Below, piece after piece: positions 7,904 through 13,639 of a stretch of 13,733 bases of DNA; the first letter of the stretch is position 1, and each line of letters opens with the position of its first letter. Origin of the DNA: TCS55 sp964343505 (lineage in GTDB: Bacteria; Fidelibacterota; Marinisomatia; Marinisomatales; TCS55); assembly GCA_964343505.1 (NCBI GenBank), contig CAYFJU010000078.1, positions 1 through 13,733 on the forward strand, read 5' to 3'. The position numbers were made by a program, and so were the translations under genes. Under the pieces are notes generated by a model. That model was not told where the DNA came from. It did no database searches and was given only the letters and a program-made list of their open reading frames with translations.

Positions 7904-8995
7904 ATGAAGATTCAAATTAAAGGTGTGGGCGCCTATCTTCCCGATATTGAAAATAATTCTACATCCATTGTTGACCGATCTATTCCTGCCATGGTTTTTC
8001 AGGCAGTCAGTCATTGTCTGAATGACTCAAAAGTGAATATGCCAAACGTGGACGCAATCGTAACGGCGTCCGTGGATCTTTGGGATGGGAAAACCGCTTC
8101 CAATATTGCCGTAACTGAAGTGGTAGGTGCTGTGATGAAATCGGAGACCCGCATTGCCGGTGATGGGTTACTGGCCCTGATACATGGGGCCATGACTATT
8201 CTTTCCGGGCAGTATAATTCTGTGTTAGTGGTCGCCCACGGTAAATCATCAGAGACCGATGTGAACGCTGTTTCCAACTGGACCTTTGATCCGGTGTATC
8301 AGCAGCCATTGGGGCTTACCGATCACCATGCTTTGGGGCTCCAGGCCGACAGCTTTTTGAAGCGGACAAATGCAGCTGGCTTTGACGATTCAGACAGAGA
8401 GAATCTTGTGTCTTCATTTTTAAATGACTCTACGGAATTAACTCCAGACAAATTTTTATCCGATTCCAAAAAGTACTCACCCCTCCACGATTTGGAAATT
8501 GCTCCCCAAGGTGACGGCGCTTGTGCTGTACTTTTACATAAAGGTGACTGTGGTGGAATAACATTAAATGGATTTGGCTATGATATGGAATCCCATTATT
8601 TGGGTGACCGGGATTTGAGTCATGCATTCCATTTAAAACGAGTAGCAAAAAGGGCCTACGACATGGCAGAAATAATTGAGCCAAATGCTCAGTTGGATAA
8701 ATATTACTGGTCCGTCTCATCTTCGATCCAACTTCCAATTTGGGCAGAGTCATTGGGATTGTGGTCAATTAATGAAGGATTGGGTGCGCTCAAAAAAAAG
8801 TGTAATTCAGATTTTATTCATGATATTCAATGGAGGGGACAACCGCCCTTTGCCGTTGGATTGCAACGATTGATTTCTGCGGTTAAAAACCTTCGGAAAG
8901 AAGAACAATCATCGTCCGTTTTGGTTCAAGGATGTCATGGTGCTGCAGGACAGACACAGGCGGTATGCATTTTGAATAACGGAGGGCAAAACTGA
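7904..8995 (+). CDS. Degenerate thiolase-fold protein (thiolase-like subunit A)
   Basis: A 363-residue protein collinear with the next gene product and so a member of the thiolase superfamily, but strongly altered. The nucleophile loop of thiolases (CxSG) is AGDG at 85-88, so the reactive cysteine is absent. The HDxF/NEAF region becomes WSVSSS at 269-274, and the C-terminal NPxGG...GHPxGATG region is reduced to RGQPPFAVGLQR at 311-322. A cysteine remains at 344 (GCHGAAG) where thiolases have the second catalytic cysteine. Conserved structural pieces are APQGDGACAVLL at 200-211 and YLGDRD at 232-237, both shared with the neighbour. It cannot work as an ordinary thiolase. It may be a structural or regulatory partner in a heteromer, or bind CoA. 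No Shine-Dalgarno motif precedes ATG 7904; the upstream 50 bases are AT-rich. Its stop overlaps the next start by one base (TGATG), implying equal synthesis. Confidence 0.85.
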   Translation: MKIQIKGVGAYLPDIENNSTSIVDRSIPAMVFQAVSHCLNDSKVNMPNVDAIVTASVDLWDGKTASNIAVTEVVGAVMKSETRIAGDGLLALIHGAMTILSGQYNSVLVVAHGKSSETDVNAVSNWTFDPVYQQPLGLTDHHALGLQADSFLKRTNAAGFDDSDRENLVSSFLNDSTELTPDKFLSDSKKYSPLHDLEIAPQGDGACAVLLHKGDCGGITLNGFGYDMESHYLGDRDLSHAFHLKRVAKRAYDMAEIIEPNAQLDKYYWSVSSSIQLPIWAESLGLWSINEGLGALKKKCNSDFIHDIQWRGQPPFAVGLQRLISAVKNLRKEEQSSSVLVQGCHGAAGQTQAVCILNNGGQN

Positions 8996-10152
8996 TGCCG
9001 GTTCCTGTGGCTATCATCGGAACGGGACAGACAATTCATTGCAAAGCGAGACCGGACGTGCATCAGGGAGAGTTGATCCGGGAGGCGGTGACGGCTGCTT
9101 TGATGGATGCAGACTTATCCCACAAAGATATTGATGCGGTGGTTTTGACGAATATGGAAATGTTTGAAGGTCGCGCTCTGCCGGAACTTTGGTGCGGAGA
9201 ATTTGCCGGCGGGGTAGCGAGACCAATCATGAAAGTGGCCACGGGCGGTACGTCTGGAACTTCCGGTGCCATTGCAGGATTGCTTCAGGCAGCGTCGGGT
9301 ATTTTTGAAACTGTGTTAGTGGTGGGCTGGGAAAAGCATTCTGAAGGCTCCACCCAAACGGGTATGTCTCTCACCGACCCGGCCTGGGACAGGCATATTG
9401 CTTCCGGCGCCATCGGAAATTTCGCCTTGTCCATTTCACAATTCAAAGAGGAGCGAGGCATTACTCAAGAGCAGGCGGCGCTGGTGGCTGTAAAAGCCAG
9501 AAGAAATGGCGCCTTAAATCCCCATGCCCATTTGAAAGATTCGGATCTAACAGTAGAAAAAGTATTGTCGTCACCCATGCTGGCAGAACCGATTCATTTA
9601 ATGGATATGTGTCCCCAGTCGGATGGGGCGGCAGCATTGATAATTTCTGGTGAAAGATTAGCAAAAAGAGCAAAAAATCCCGCATGGTTCATCACGTCAG
9701 CAACCCGTCATGACCAGCCCTATTTGGGCGACCATGACCGGCGGCTTTTAACCATCAGAACATTACGGGCTGCCACAGCGGAGGCTTACAAAAAAGCAGG
9801 AATTACCAATCCATTTAAACAATTTGACGTAGCGGAAATTTATGAACCCGTATCCTACGTTGAACTTGCCTGGTATGAAGCATTGGGTTTTTGCGAAGTG
9901 GGGGAAGCCGGTAAATTGATTGAAAGCGGCACCACACATTTAAATGGTGAATTACCGGTGAACCCATCGGGCGGTGTCCTTTGCGCCAATCCTGTGGGTG
10001 CAACTGGGGTGATCCGTGTGGCAGAAGCGGCAAAGCAAGTTCATGGCAAAGCCGGTAGACATCAAGTGGATGGTGTAAATACAGCTTTGGTTACAGGTTA
10101 TGGCGTCTATACCTGGAGTGATATATTGATTTTATCGGGGGATAAACCGTGA
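8995..10152 (+). CDS. Thiolase-superfamily acyl-CoA C-C lyase candidate lacking the nucleophilic cysteine (thiolase-like subunit B)
   Basis: A 385-residue protein of the SCP-x/COG0183 type found with DUF35 partners. The fold is well preserved: VLVVGWEKHSEG at 107-118, MCPQSDGAAALII at 205-217, YLGDHDRR at 243-250, and NPSGGVLCANPVGATG at 323-338. The catalytic set is not that of a thiolase. The CxSG loop is GTSG at 85-88 (Gly for Cys), HDxF is YEPV with Tyr283, GHP is ANP with Asn332, and the CxGGG cysteine region is GYGVY with Tyr369 and Tyr372. As I recall, the steroid side-chain aldolase Ltp2 is likewise a Cys-less thiolase-fold enzyme acting through tyrosines with a DUF35 partner; this protein fits that pattern. 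Retro-aldol cleavage of a hydroxyacyl-CoA is therefore my preferred role (inference). GGAGG at 8981-8985 is a good ribosome binding site. It overlaps both neighbours. Many databases would label it acetyl-CoA acetyltransferase, which is probably wrong. Confidence 0.88.
   Translation: MPVPVAIIGTGQTIHCKARPDVHQGELIREAVTAALMDADLSHKDIDAVVLTNMEMFEGRALPELWCGEFAGGVARPIMKVATGGTSGTSGAIAGLLQAASGIFETVLVVGWEKHSEGSTQTGMSLTDPAWDRHIASGAIGNFALSISQFKEERGITQEQAALVAVKARRNGALNPHAHLKDSDLTVEKVLSSPMLAEPIHLMDMCPQSDGAAALIISGERLAKRAKNPAWFITSATRHDQPYLGDHDRRLLTIRTLRAATAEAYKKAGITNPFKQFDVAEIYEPVSYVELAWYEALGFCEVGEAGKLIESGTTHLNGELPVNPSGGVLCANPVGATGVIRVAEAAKQVHGKAGRHQVDGVNTALVTGYGVYTWSDILILSGDKP
10137..10141 (+). promoter_or_regulatory. 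Ribosome binding site supporting a GTG start
   Basis: GGGGG followed by A lies 7 bases before the GTG at 10149. That GTG overlaps the preceding TGA stop as GTGA. The next in-frame ATG at 10203 has no such motif, so the GTG is preferred. Confidence 0.5.
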
Positions 10153-10655
10153 GCTCATCTACGAAGAAAAATACAAACAATTTTTTATATTCCGAAATTA
10201 CCATGGCATTGTCCTGGGAGGTGGTACCGGGACCAATCATGACGGAATTTTTCCATAAATTAAAAAATGAAAAAATACTTTATGGTATGCGCTGCAAAAA
10301 ATGCCGACGGGTTTACTTACCCCCAAGACCGGTATGCGGAGATTGTTTTGCGGAAATGAAAGAATGGGTGCCCATAGGACATAAAGGCACGATTATGGCC
10401 AAAACAATCTGCAATTATAAAATCCTAAATTCAGTCACCGGGGAACCCCGAAAAACACCATTTGTTCTGGGGCTGATACGTCTTGACGGAGCAGATACGA
10501 CACTGAATCATTTTGTGGAGACAGAGGACCCAACCCAAGTGCAAATTGGAGACAGAGTAAAAATTGTATTTAAGGAAGAAATTGTGGGGAATGTGGGTGA
10601 TATTTTGCACTTCAAATGGTTAGGGAAAAAAGGGGATTCAAAAACGAATGGGTAA
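10149..10655 (+). CDS. DUF35 zinc-ribbon/OB-fold acyl-CoA-binding partner protein 1
   Basis: A 168-residue DUF35 protein: an N-terminal helix (FFHKLKNEKILYGMRC) leads into a rubredoxin-like zinc ribbon with Cys49, Cys52, Cys63 and Cys66 (CKKC...CGDC), then an OB-fold (about 74-155). All four zinc ligands are present. In characterised systems DUF35 subunits bind thiolase-fold enzymes and help hold CoA: archaeal acetoacetyl-CoA thiolase/HMG-CoA synthase, BbsA of toluene degradation, and ChsH2 with Ltp2. By position this one should partner the thiolase-like proteins. The GTG start is supported by the preceding RBS and the four-base overlap. Starting at ATG 10203 would remove 18 poorly conserved residues without touching the domain, so it remains possible. 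It overlaps the next gene by 8 bases. Confidence 0.9.
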   Translation: MSSSTKKNTNNFLYSEITMALSWEVVPGPIMTEFFHKLKNEKILYGMRCKKCRRVYLPPRPVCGDCFAEMKEWVPIGHKGTIMAKTICNYKILNSVTGEPRKTPFVLGLIRLDGADTTLNHFVETEDPTQVQIGDRVKIVFKEEIVGNVGDILHFKWLGKKGDSKTNG

Positions 10656-11064
10656 AACGACCATAACTGCCTGCGTAACATTGCCATTCAAATTTGCCGT
10701 GGGAAAAACAGCCACAAAATTTTTCCAATTATTACGGGATGAAAAACAAATCTATGGATTAAAATGTGATAATTGTGGACTTGTAGCAGTGCCTCCCCAT
10801 TCAACTTGCCGTAAGTGCGGTGAAACTGAAGGTGGGTGGACACCCGTTTCCAATTCTGGAAAGTTGGTTAATTGGACCGGTGATTGGAAGAGTGGAGAAC
10901 CCTTGACAGCCATCGTAAAACTTGATGGCGCTGACACTCAATTTGTTCATAAATTAGATAAATATTCGGAGGATGATTTAAAAGCTGGGTTGACTGTTGA
11001 AGCCGTTTGGGCAAAAGAAAGAACAGGCTCAATTTTGGATATTATGTATTTTAAGCTATCCTAA
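10648..11064 (+). CDS. DUF35 zinc-ribbon/OB-fold partner protein 2
   Basis: A second, shorter DUF35 protein of 138 residues. The zinc ligands Cys40, Cys43, Cys54 and Cys57 (CDNC...CRKC) are intact, and an OB-fold follows (about 64-135). LDGADTQFVHKL matches LDGADTTLNHFV in the upstream protein, so the two are paralogues. Two DUF35 genes after two thiolase-like genes suggest each thiolase-like chain has its own partner, forming a four-component complex (inference). Its start lies inside the last codons of the previous gene (ATGGGTAA overlap), so it is translationally coupled. It is the last gene before an AT-rich gap and the mobile element. Confidence 0.9.
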   Translation: MGKTTITACVTLPFKFAVGKTATKFFQLLRDEKQIYGLKCDNCGLVAVPPHSTCRKCGETEGGWTPVSNSGKLVNWTGDWKSGEPLTAIVKLDGADTQFVHKLDKYSEDDLKAGLTVEAVWAKERTGSILDIMYFKLS

Positions 11065-11233
11065 ATGTAGATAGTTCATATATCATATAAATGCTAATAA
11101 TGGGTAATATACAGGTTATTTACTTGCTCATAAAACAGTGTTAGAAATGTTATATTTAATTAGGTTTTATTTTTATGACTAATTAGATTTGTCTTGATGA
11201 AATGGTTGTATTTTCCATAAAATACAAGGTAAT
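11065..11233. other. AT-rich spacer between the main operon and the insertion element
   Basis: No gene is visible here. The heptamer TAATTAG occurs at 11157-11163 and 11180-11186, and a third copy at 11230-11236 runs into the left-end repeat. A perfect hairpin lies at 11206-11227. The composition is clearly more AT-rich than the flanking genes. It may hold the end of the transporter/thiolase transcript or a promoter for downstream genes, but no classic GC stem plus T-run is present. Confidence 0.45.
11206..11227. repeat. Perfect 9-bp inverted repeat with 4-base loop
   Basis: TTGTATTTT (11206-11214) and AAAATACAA (11219-11227) are exact reverse complements around the loop CCAT. It could be an operator, a weak terminator or a relic of the neighbouring element. 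The stem is nearly all A/T, which argues against a strong terminator. Confidence 0.6.
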
Positions 11234-11249
11234 TAGGTAAAATCCGGAC
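11234..11249 (+). repeat. Left inverted repeat of the IS1595-like element
   Basis: TAGGTAAAATCCGGAC ends 8 bases before the transposase ATG. It matches the reverse complement of 12006-12021 at 14 of 16 positions, with the block TCCGGAC identical in both copies. Confidence 0.5.
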
Positions 11250-11257
11250 TTACAGCT

Positions 11258-12064
11258 ATGAATATTCTTGATAAAATTGAAAATGCTGTTTTTGGGCAGG
11301 AATGTCCAATATGCGGTTCAGAGAAATTGTATCTGCTATCAGATAAACGGCATAAGTGTGGAACATGCGGATTGAAATACAGTCCCGGTAAATTGAAAAT
11401 TGATATGAAAGTGCTCCACTATTTCAGTTTGGAAATTCCGGCAAATAAAGCAGCAAAAGATTTGGGATTGAGTTATAAAAATGTCCGGACAAAATATATG
11501 GGCTATCGAAATGAAATAAATCTATACCTGGTAAATCAATTTGTATTTAATACCCATATTAGTCGATCTGACTATTCCCACTTCGGTGGCACCGTTATAC
11601 AGGGGAAAACTGCCAGTGAGAAAAACCTTAATAAAGTTCTTGCGCTCTGTGAAAAATCCGGCATTATTTTTACGGCTGTGGCCGACAATATAGATGCGGA
11701 TGAGTTAATTGAAGAAATTAAAAAAATTGGTGATAAAGGTTATTTATTATCGGCAGATAAGTTCAAATCCTTTAAATCGCTAAAATGTTTTAGTAACCAT
11801 TTAGGTGATTGCCACAAAGTCAAGGGAGGGAATCGTCGTCATAATGCAAGTCACCTTGAAGGCTTTTGGTCTTTTGCGAAGGAACGGTTACTTAAATATC
11901 ACGGCATTAGTCGAGATAACTTTTTCCTGTATATGAAAGAAATGGAGTTTCGTTTTAATTACCGGAAAGAAAATCTTTACCATAAATTGATCAAAATTCA
12001 TTATTGTCCGGAATATACCTATACACAAAATAATGATAAATCCGAATGGCGGGTGGCAATCTAA
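11258..12064 (+). CDS. IS1595/ISXO2-like transposase with N-terminal zinc ribbon
   Basis: A 268-residue transposase-like protein. The N-terminal zinc ribbon has Cys16, Cys19, Cys34 and Cys37. A helix-turn-helix segment (about 58-85, ANKAAKDLGLSYKNVRTKY) follows, then an ISXO2-like DDE domain. Candidate catalytic residues are Asp105 in SDYSHFGG (aligned with the DExYxGG motif, whose Glu is Tyr here), Asp167 in LLSADKF, and Glu201 in HLEGFWS, where the usual TNxIEGFWS Asn position is Ser. The C-terminal ISRDNFFLYMKEMEFRFNYRKENL matches the family. The reading frame continues through the putative right inverted repeat (residues 250-255) for another 13 residues, so the C-terminus may come from flanking DNA. 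It ends one base before the next start codon. No strong Shine-Dalgarno motif precedes the ATG. It may be an active, decayed or repurposed transposase; the altered motifs make activity doubtful. Confidence 0.82.
   Translation: MNILDKIENAVFGQECPICGSEKLYLLSDKRHKCGTCGLKYSPGKLKIDMKVLHYFSLEIPANKAAKDLGLSYKNVRTKYMGYRNEINLYLVNQFVFNTHISRSDYSHFGGTVIQGKTASEKNLNKVLALCEKSGIIFTAVADNIDADELIEEIKKIGDKGYLLSADKFKSFKSLKCFSNHLGDCHKVKGGNRRHNASHLEGFWSFAKERLLKYHGISRDNFFLYMKEMEFRFNYRKENLYHKLIKIHYCPEYTYTQNNDKSEWRVAI
12006..12021 (-). repeat. Right inverted repeat of the IS1595-like element, inside the transposase gene
   Basis: The bottom strand reads TAGGTATATTCCGGAC, matching the left repeat at 14 of 16 positions. 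It lies within the 3' end of the transposase reading frame, about 45 bases before the first crotonase gene. Confidence 0.5.
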
Positions 12065-12065
12065 C

Positions 12066-12857
12066 ATGGGGATCATTAAAACACAGAAAGGTCACGTAAC
12101 GATTCTGACAATTGACCGGCCGGAAGTCAAAAATGCCCTGGATATTGAAACAAGCCGGGAATTGGCTGATTGTTTTATTGAATTCCGGGATGACTCTAAT
12201 AGTTGGGTGGCTATTCTAACAGGATCGGGAGAAGACGCCTTTTGTGTGGGCGGTGATTTAAAAAAGATGGGCGCATATTATGCTTCCCTTTCATCGGAAG
12301 AACGTCTGGCAAAAAGTAAGGTTGAGCCGGGCATTGGTGGAATTACCAGAAATCTTACCATTTGGAAACCCATCATTGCAGCTATTAATGGCCATTGTTT
12401 GGCAGGCGGGCTTGAAATTGCCCTGGCCTGCGATATTCGCATTGCAGAACCCCAAGCCACATTTGGACTCACAGAAGTAAAATGGGGCATCATCCCCGGT
12501 GCCGGAGGCACCCAACGGCTGCCGCGTTTGGTGGGTCCCGGAAAAGCATTAGAAATGATTTTATCTGCAGAAAGAATTTCAGCAGAAGAAGCACTGGCAG
12601 CCGGCATCCTTAAAGAAGTTGTACCTAAGGGAGAATCACTTGCGGCAGCTTTTAAAGTTGCGGGAAAAATTTGTAAAAACGGCCCCCTTGCTGTTCGAGC
12701 AGCAAAGGAATCCATCATTCGCGGCATGAGCATCCCACTGGAAGAAGGCTTAATGTTGGAGCAATCATTGGCTGAACCGGTCCGCCAATCAGAAGATGCA
12801 AAGGAAGGACCAAAGGCGTTCACGGAAAAACGACAACCGGACTTTAAAGGAAAATAA
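12066..12857 (+). CDS. Enoyl-CoA hydratase (crotonase family) with complete catalytic pair
   Basis: Adds water across the double bond of a 2-enoyl-CoA to give 3-hydroxyacyl-CoA; 263 residues. Both catalytic glutamates of the family are present at the correct 20-residue spacing: Glu117 in GGLEIALACD (rat Glu144 equivalent) and Glu137 in FGLTEVKWG (rat Glu164 equivalent). The oxyanion-hole segments are CVGGDL at 60-65 and NGHCLAGG at 108-115, and the IPGAGGTQRLPRLVG signature lies at 143-157. ATG 12066 was chosen because the family starts about 14 residues before LTIDRP and GGTGG-like sequence at 12051-12056 precedes it. An in-frame ATG at 12033 lies inside the transposase gene and would add 11 unrelated residues. 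In a pathway it would supply the 3-hydroxyacyl-CoA for chain cleavage. The insertion upstream may have changed its promoter. Confidence 0.93.
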   Translation: MGIIKTQKGHVTILTIDRPEVKNALDIETSRELADCFIEFRDDSNSWVAILTGSGEDAFCVGGDLKKMGAYYASLSSEERLAKSKVEPGIGGITRNLTIWKPIIAAINGHCLAGGLEIALACDIRIAEPQATFGLTEVKWGIIPGAGGTQRLPRLVGPGKALEMILSAERISAEEALAAGILKEVVPKGESLAAAFKVAGKICKNGPLAVRAAKESIIRGMSIPLEEGLMLEQSLAEPVRQSEDAKEGPKAFTEKRQPDFKGK

Positions 12858-12859
12858 TT

Positions 12860-13639
12860 ATGAATCTGGAAAAAATATTATTCGAACAAAAAGGTCTTCG
12901 AGGTATCATCACCTTAAATCGTCCTGAAGTGCTAAATGCCATTGACGGACAGGTGTTGGATGAATTGGAATATGTCTTGAAAGAGTGCAATAATAATGAT
13001 GACATTCGAATTATTTTGTTGAAATCAGCGGAAAAAAAAGCATTTTGTAGCGGCATTGATGTTGCCTATTCAAAAGGCGGTTCCCCCATGGATAACCGGG
13101 ATATCGGTAAACGGCTCCATGAAGTATTTTACCTTTGCCGAACATTGAAAAAAGTGATTCTGGTGGAAGTGGATGGCTACTGTCTCGGCGCCGGTTTGGA
13201 ATTGGCTGTTTCCTGCGATTTGATTATTGCCACGGACCGCTCCCAATTTGGATTGCCTAATATAAATGTAGGTATTCCGGCCATTGTCGAAGCGGCTGTT
13301 TTGCCCCAGGCCGTGGGTATAATGAATGCCAAGGAACTTTGCTATACGGGATTATTCTGGGATGCAAAAAAAGCGCTAAACCGTGGTCTAATCAATGAAG
13401 TTTGCACGCCGGATGATTTGGAAACAGAAGTTGAAAAATGGATATCCCGTTTAGAAACCCGCAGTTCCATGGCGCTAATGACACAGAAAGAAATAATTCA
13501 CCAATGGATGACAACCGATATTGAAGCTGCCATTGATTTTTCAATTAATACAGTCGCCCTGAATTATTTCACCAACGACCAAAAAGAAGGTATGGGTGCA
13601 TTCCTTGAAAAAAGAAAAGCCGAATTTAAGGGAGATTGA
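12860..13639 (+). CDS. Crotonase-family protein with one catalytic glutamate replaced
   Basis: A 259-residue crotonase-fold protein following the previous gene by two bases, with AAAGGA 7 bases before its ATG. The oxyanion-hole segments CSGIDV at 63-68 and GYCLGAGLE at 106-114 are clear. Glu114 matches the first catalytic glutamate, but the second position is Asn134 (FGLPNINVG). A glutamate at 144 (GIPAIVEAAVLP) lies close by and may matter in this subgroup. It could be an enoyl-CoA isomerase, a hydratase with altered mechanism, or a hydrolase or lyase; the sequence does not decide. The tandem pair of crotonases implies two distinct steps of the same pathway rather than redundancy. The C-terminus (FLEKRKAEFKGD) is normal, so the gene is complete. 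Confidence 0.88.
   Translation: MNLEKILFEQKGLRGIITLNRPEVLNAIDGQVLDELEYVLKECNNNDDIRIILLKSAEKKAFCSGIDVAYSKGGSPMDNRDIGKRLHEVFYLCRTLKKVILVEVDGYCLGAGLELAVSCDLIIATDRSQFGLPNINVGIPAIVEAAVLPQAVGIMNAKELCYTGLFWDAKKALNRGLINEVCTPDDLETEVEKWISRLETRSSMALMTQKEIIHQWMTTDIEAAIDFSINTVALNYFTNDQKEGMGAFLEKRKAEFKGD

Larger units (their letters stand above)
11234..12021 (+). mobile_element. Probable IS1595/ISXO2-like insertion sequence, about 0.8 kb
   Basis: The unit is defined by an imperfect inverted repeat: TAGGTAAAATCCGGAC at 11234-11249, and its partner at 12006-12021, which reads TAGGTATATTCCGGAC on the opposite strand (14 of 16 identical). These bracket almost all of an IS1595-type transposase gene, and about 790 bp falls within the range I expect for this family. 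The true ends may lie a few bases further out. I could not find an 8-bp target duplication next to these ends, so the insertion may be old or the borders slightly misplaced. The element sits between DUF35 protein 2 and the first crotonase. Confidence 0.5.

Noticed and set aside
11065..11258. CRISPR array or small RNA in the AT-rich spacer
   Set aside because: The heptamer copies are too short and unevenly spaced (23 and 50 bp), and no tRNA-like or other recognised RNA fold was seen.
11234..12021. 8-bp target-site duplication flanking the IS1595-like element
   Set aside because: I compared the bases just outside the inverted repeats with several border choices and saw no convincing direct repeat.
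12033..12065. Upstream ATG extending the first crotonase by 11 residues into the transposase gene
   Set aside because: The extra residues do not fit the family N-terminus, and ATG 12066 has better spacing to a GGTGG-like ribosome binding site.
12278..12823. Long reading frame of 181 codons on the minus strand inside the first crotonase gene
   Set aside because: It is antisense to a clear enoyl-CoA hydratase with intact catalytic residues, has no recognisable domain, and its composition mirrors the codon pattern of the real gene.
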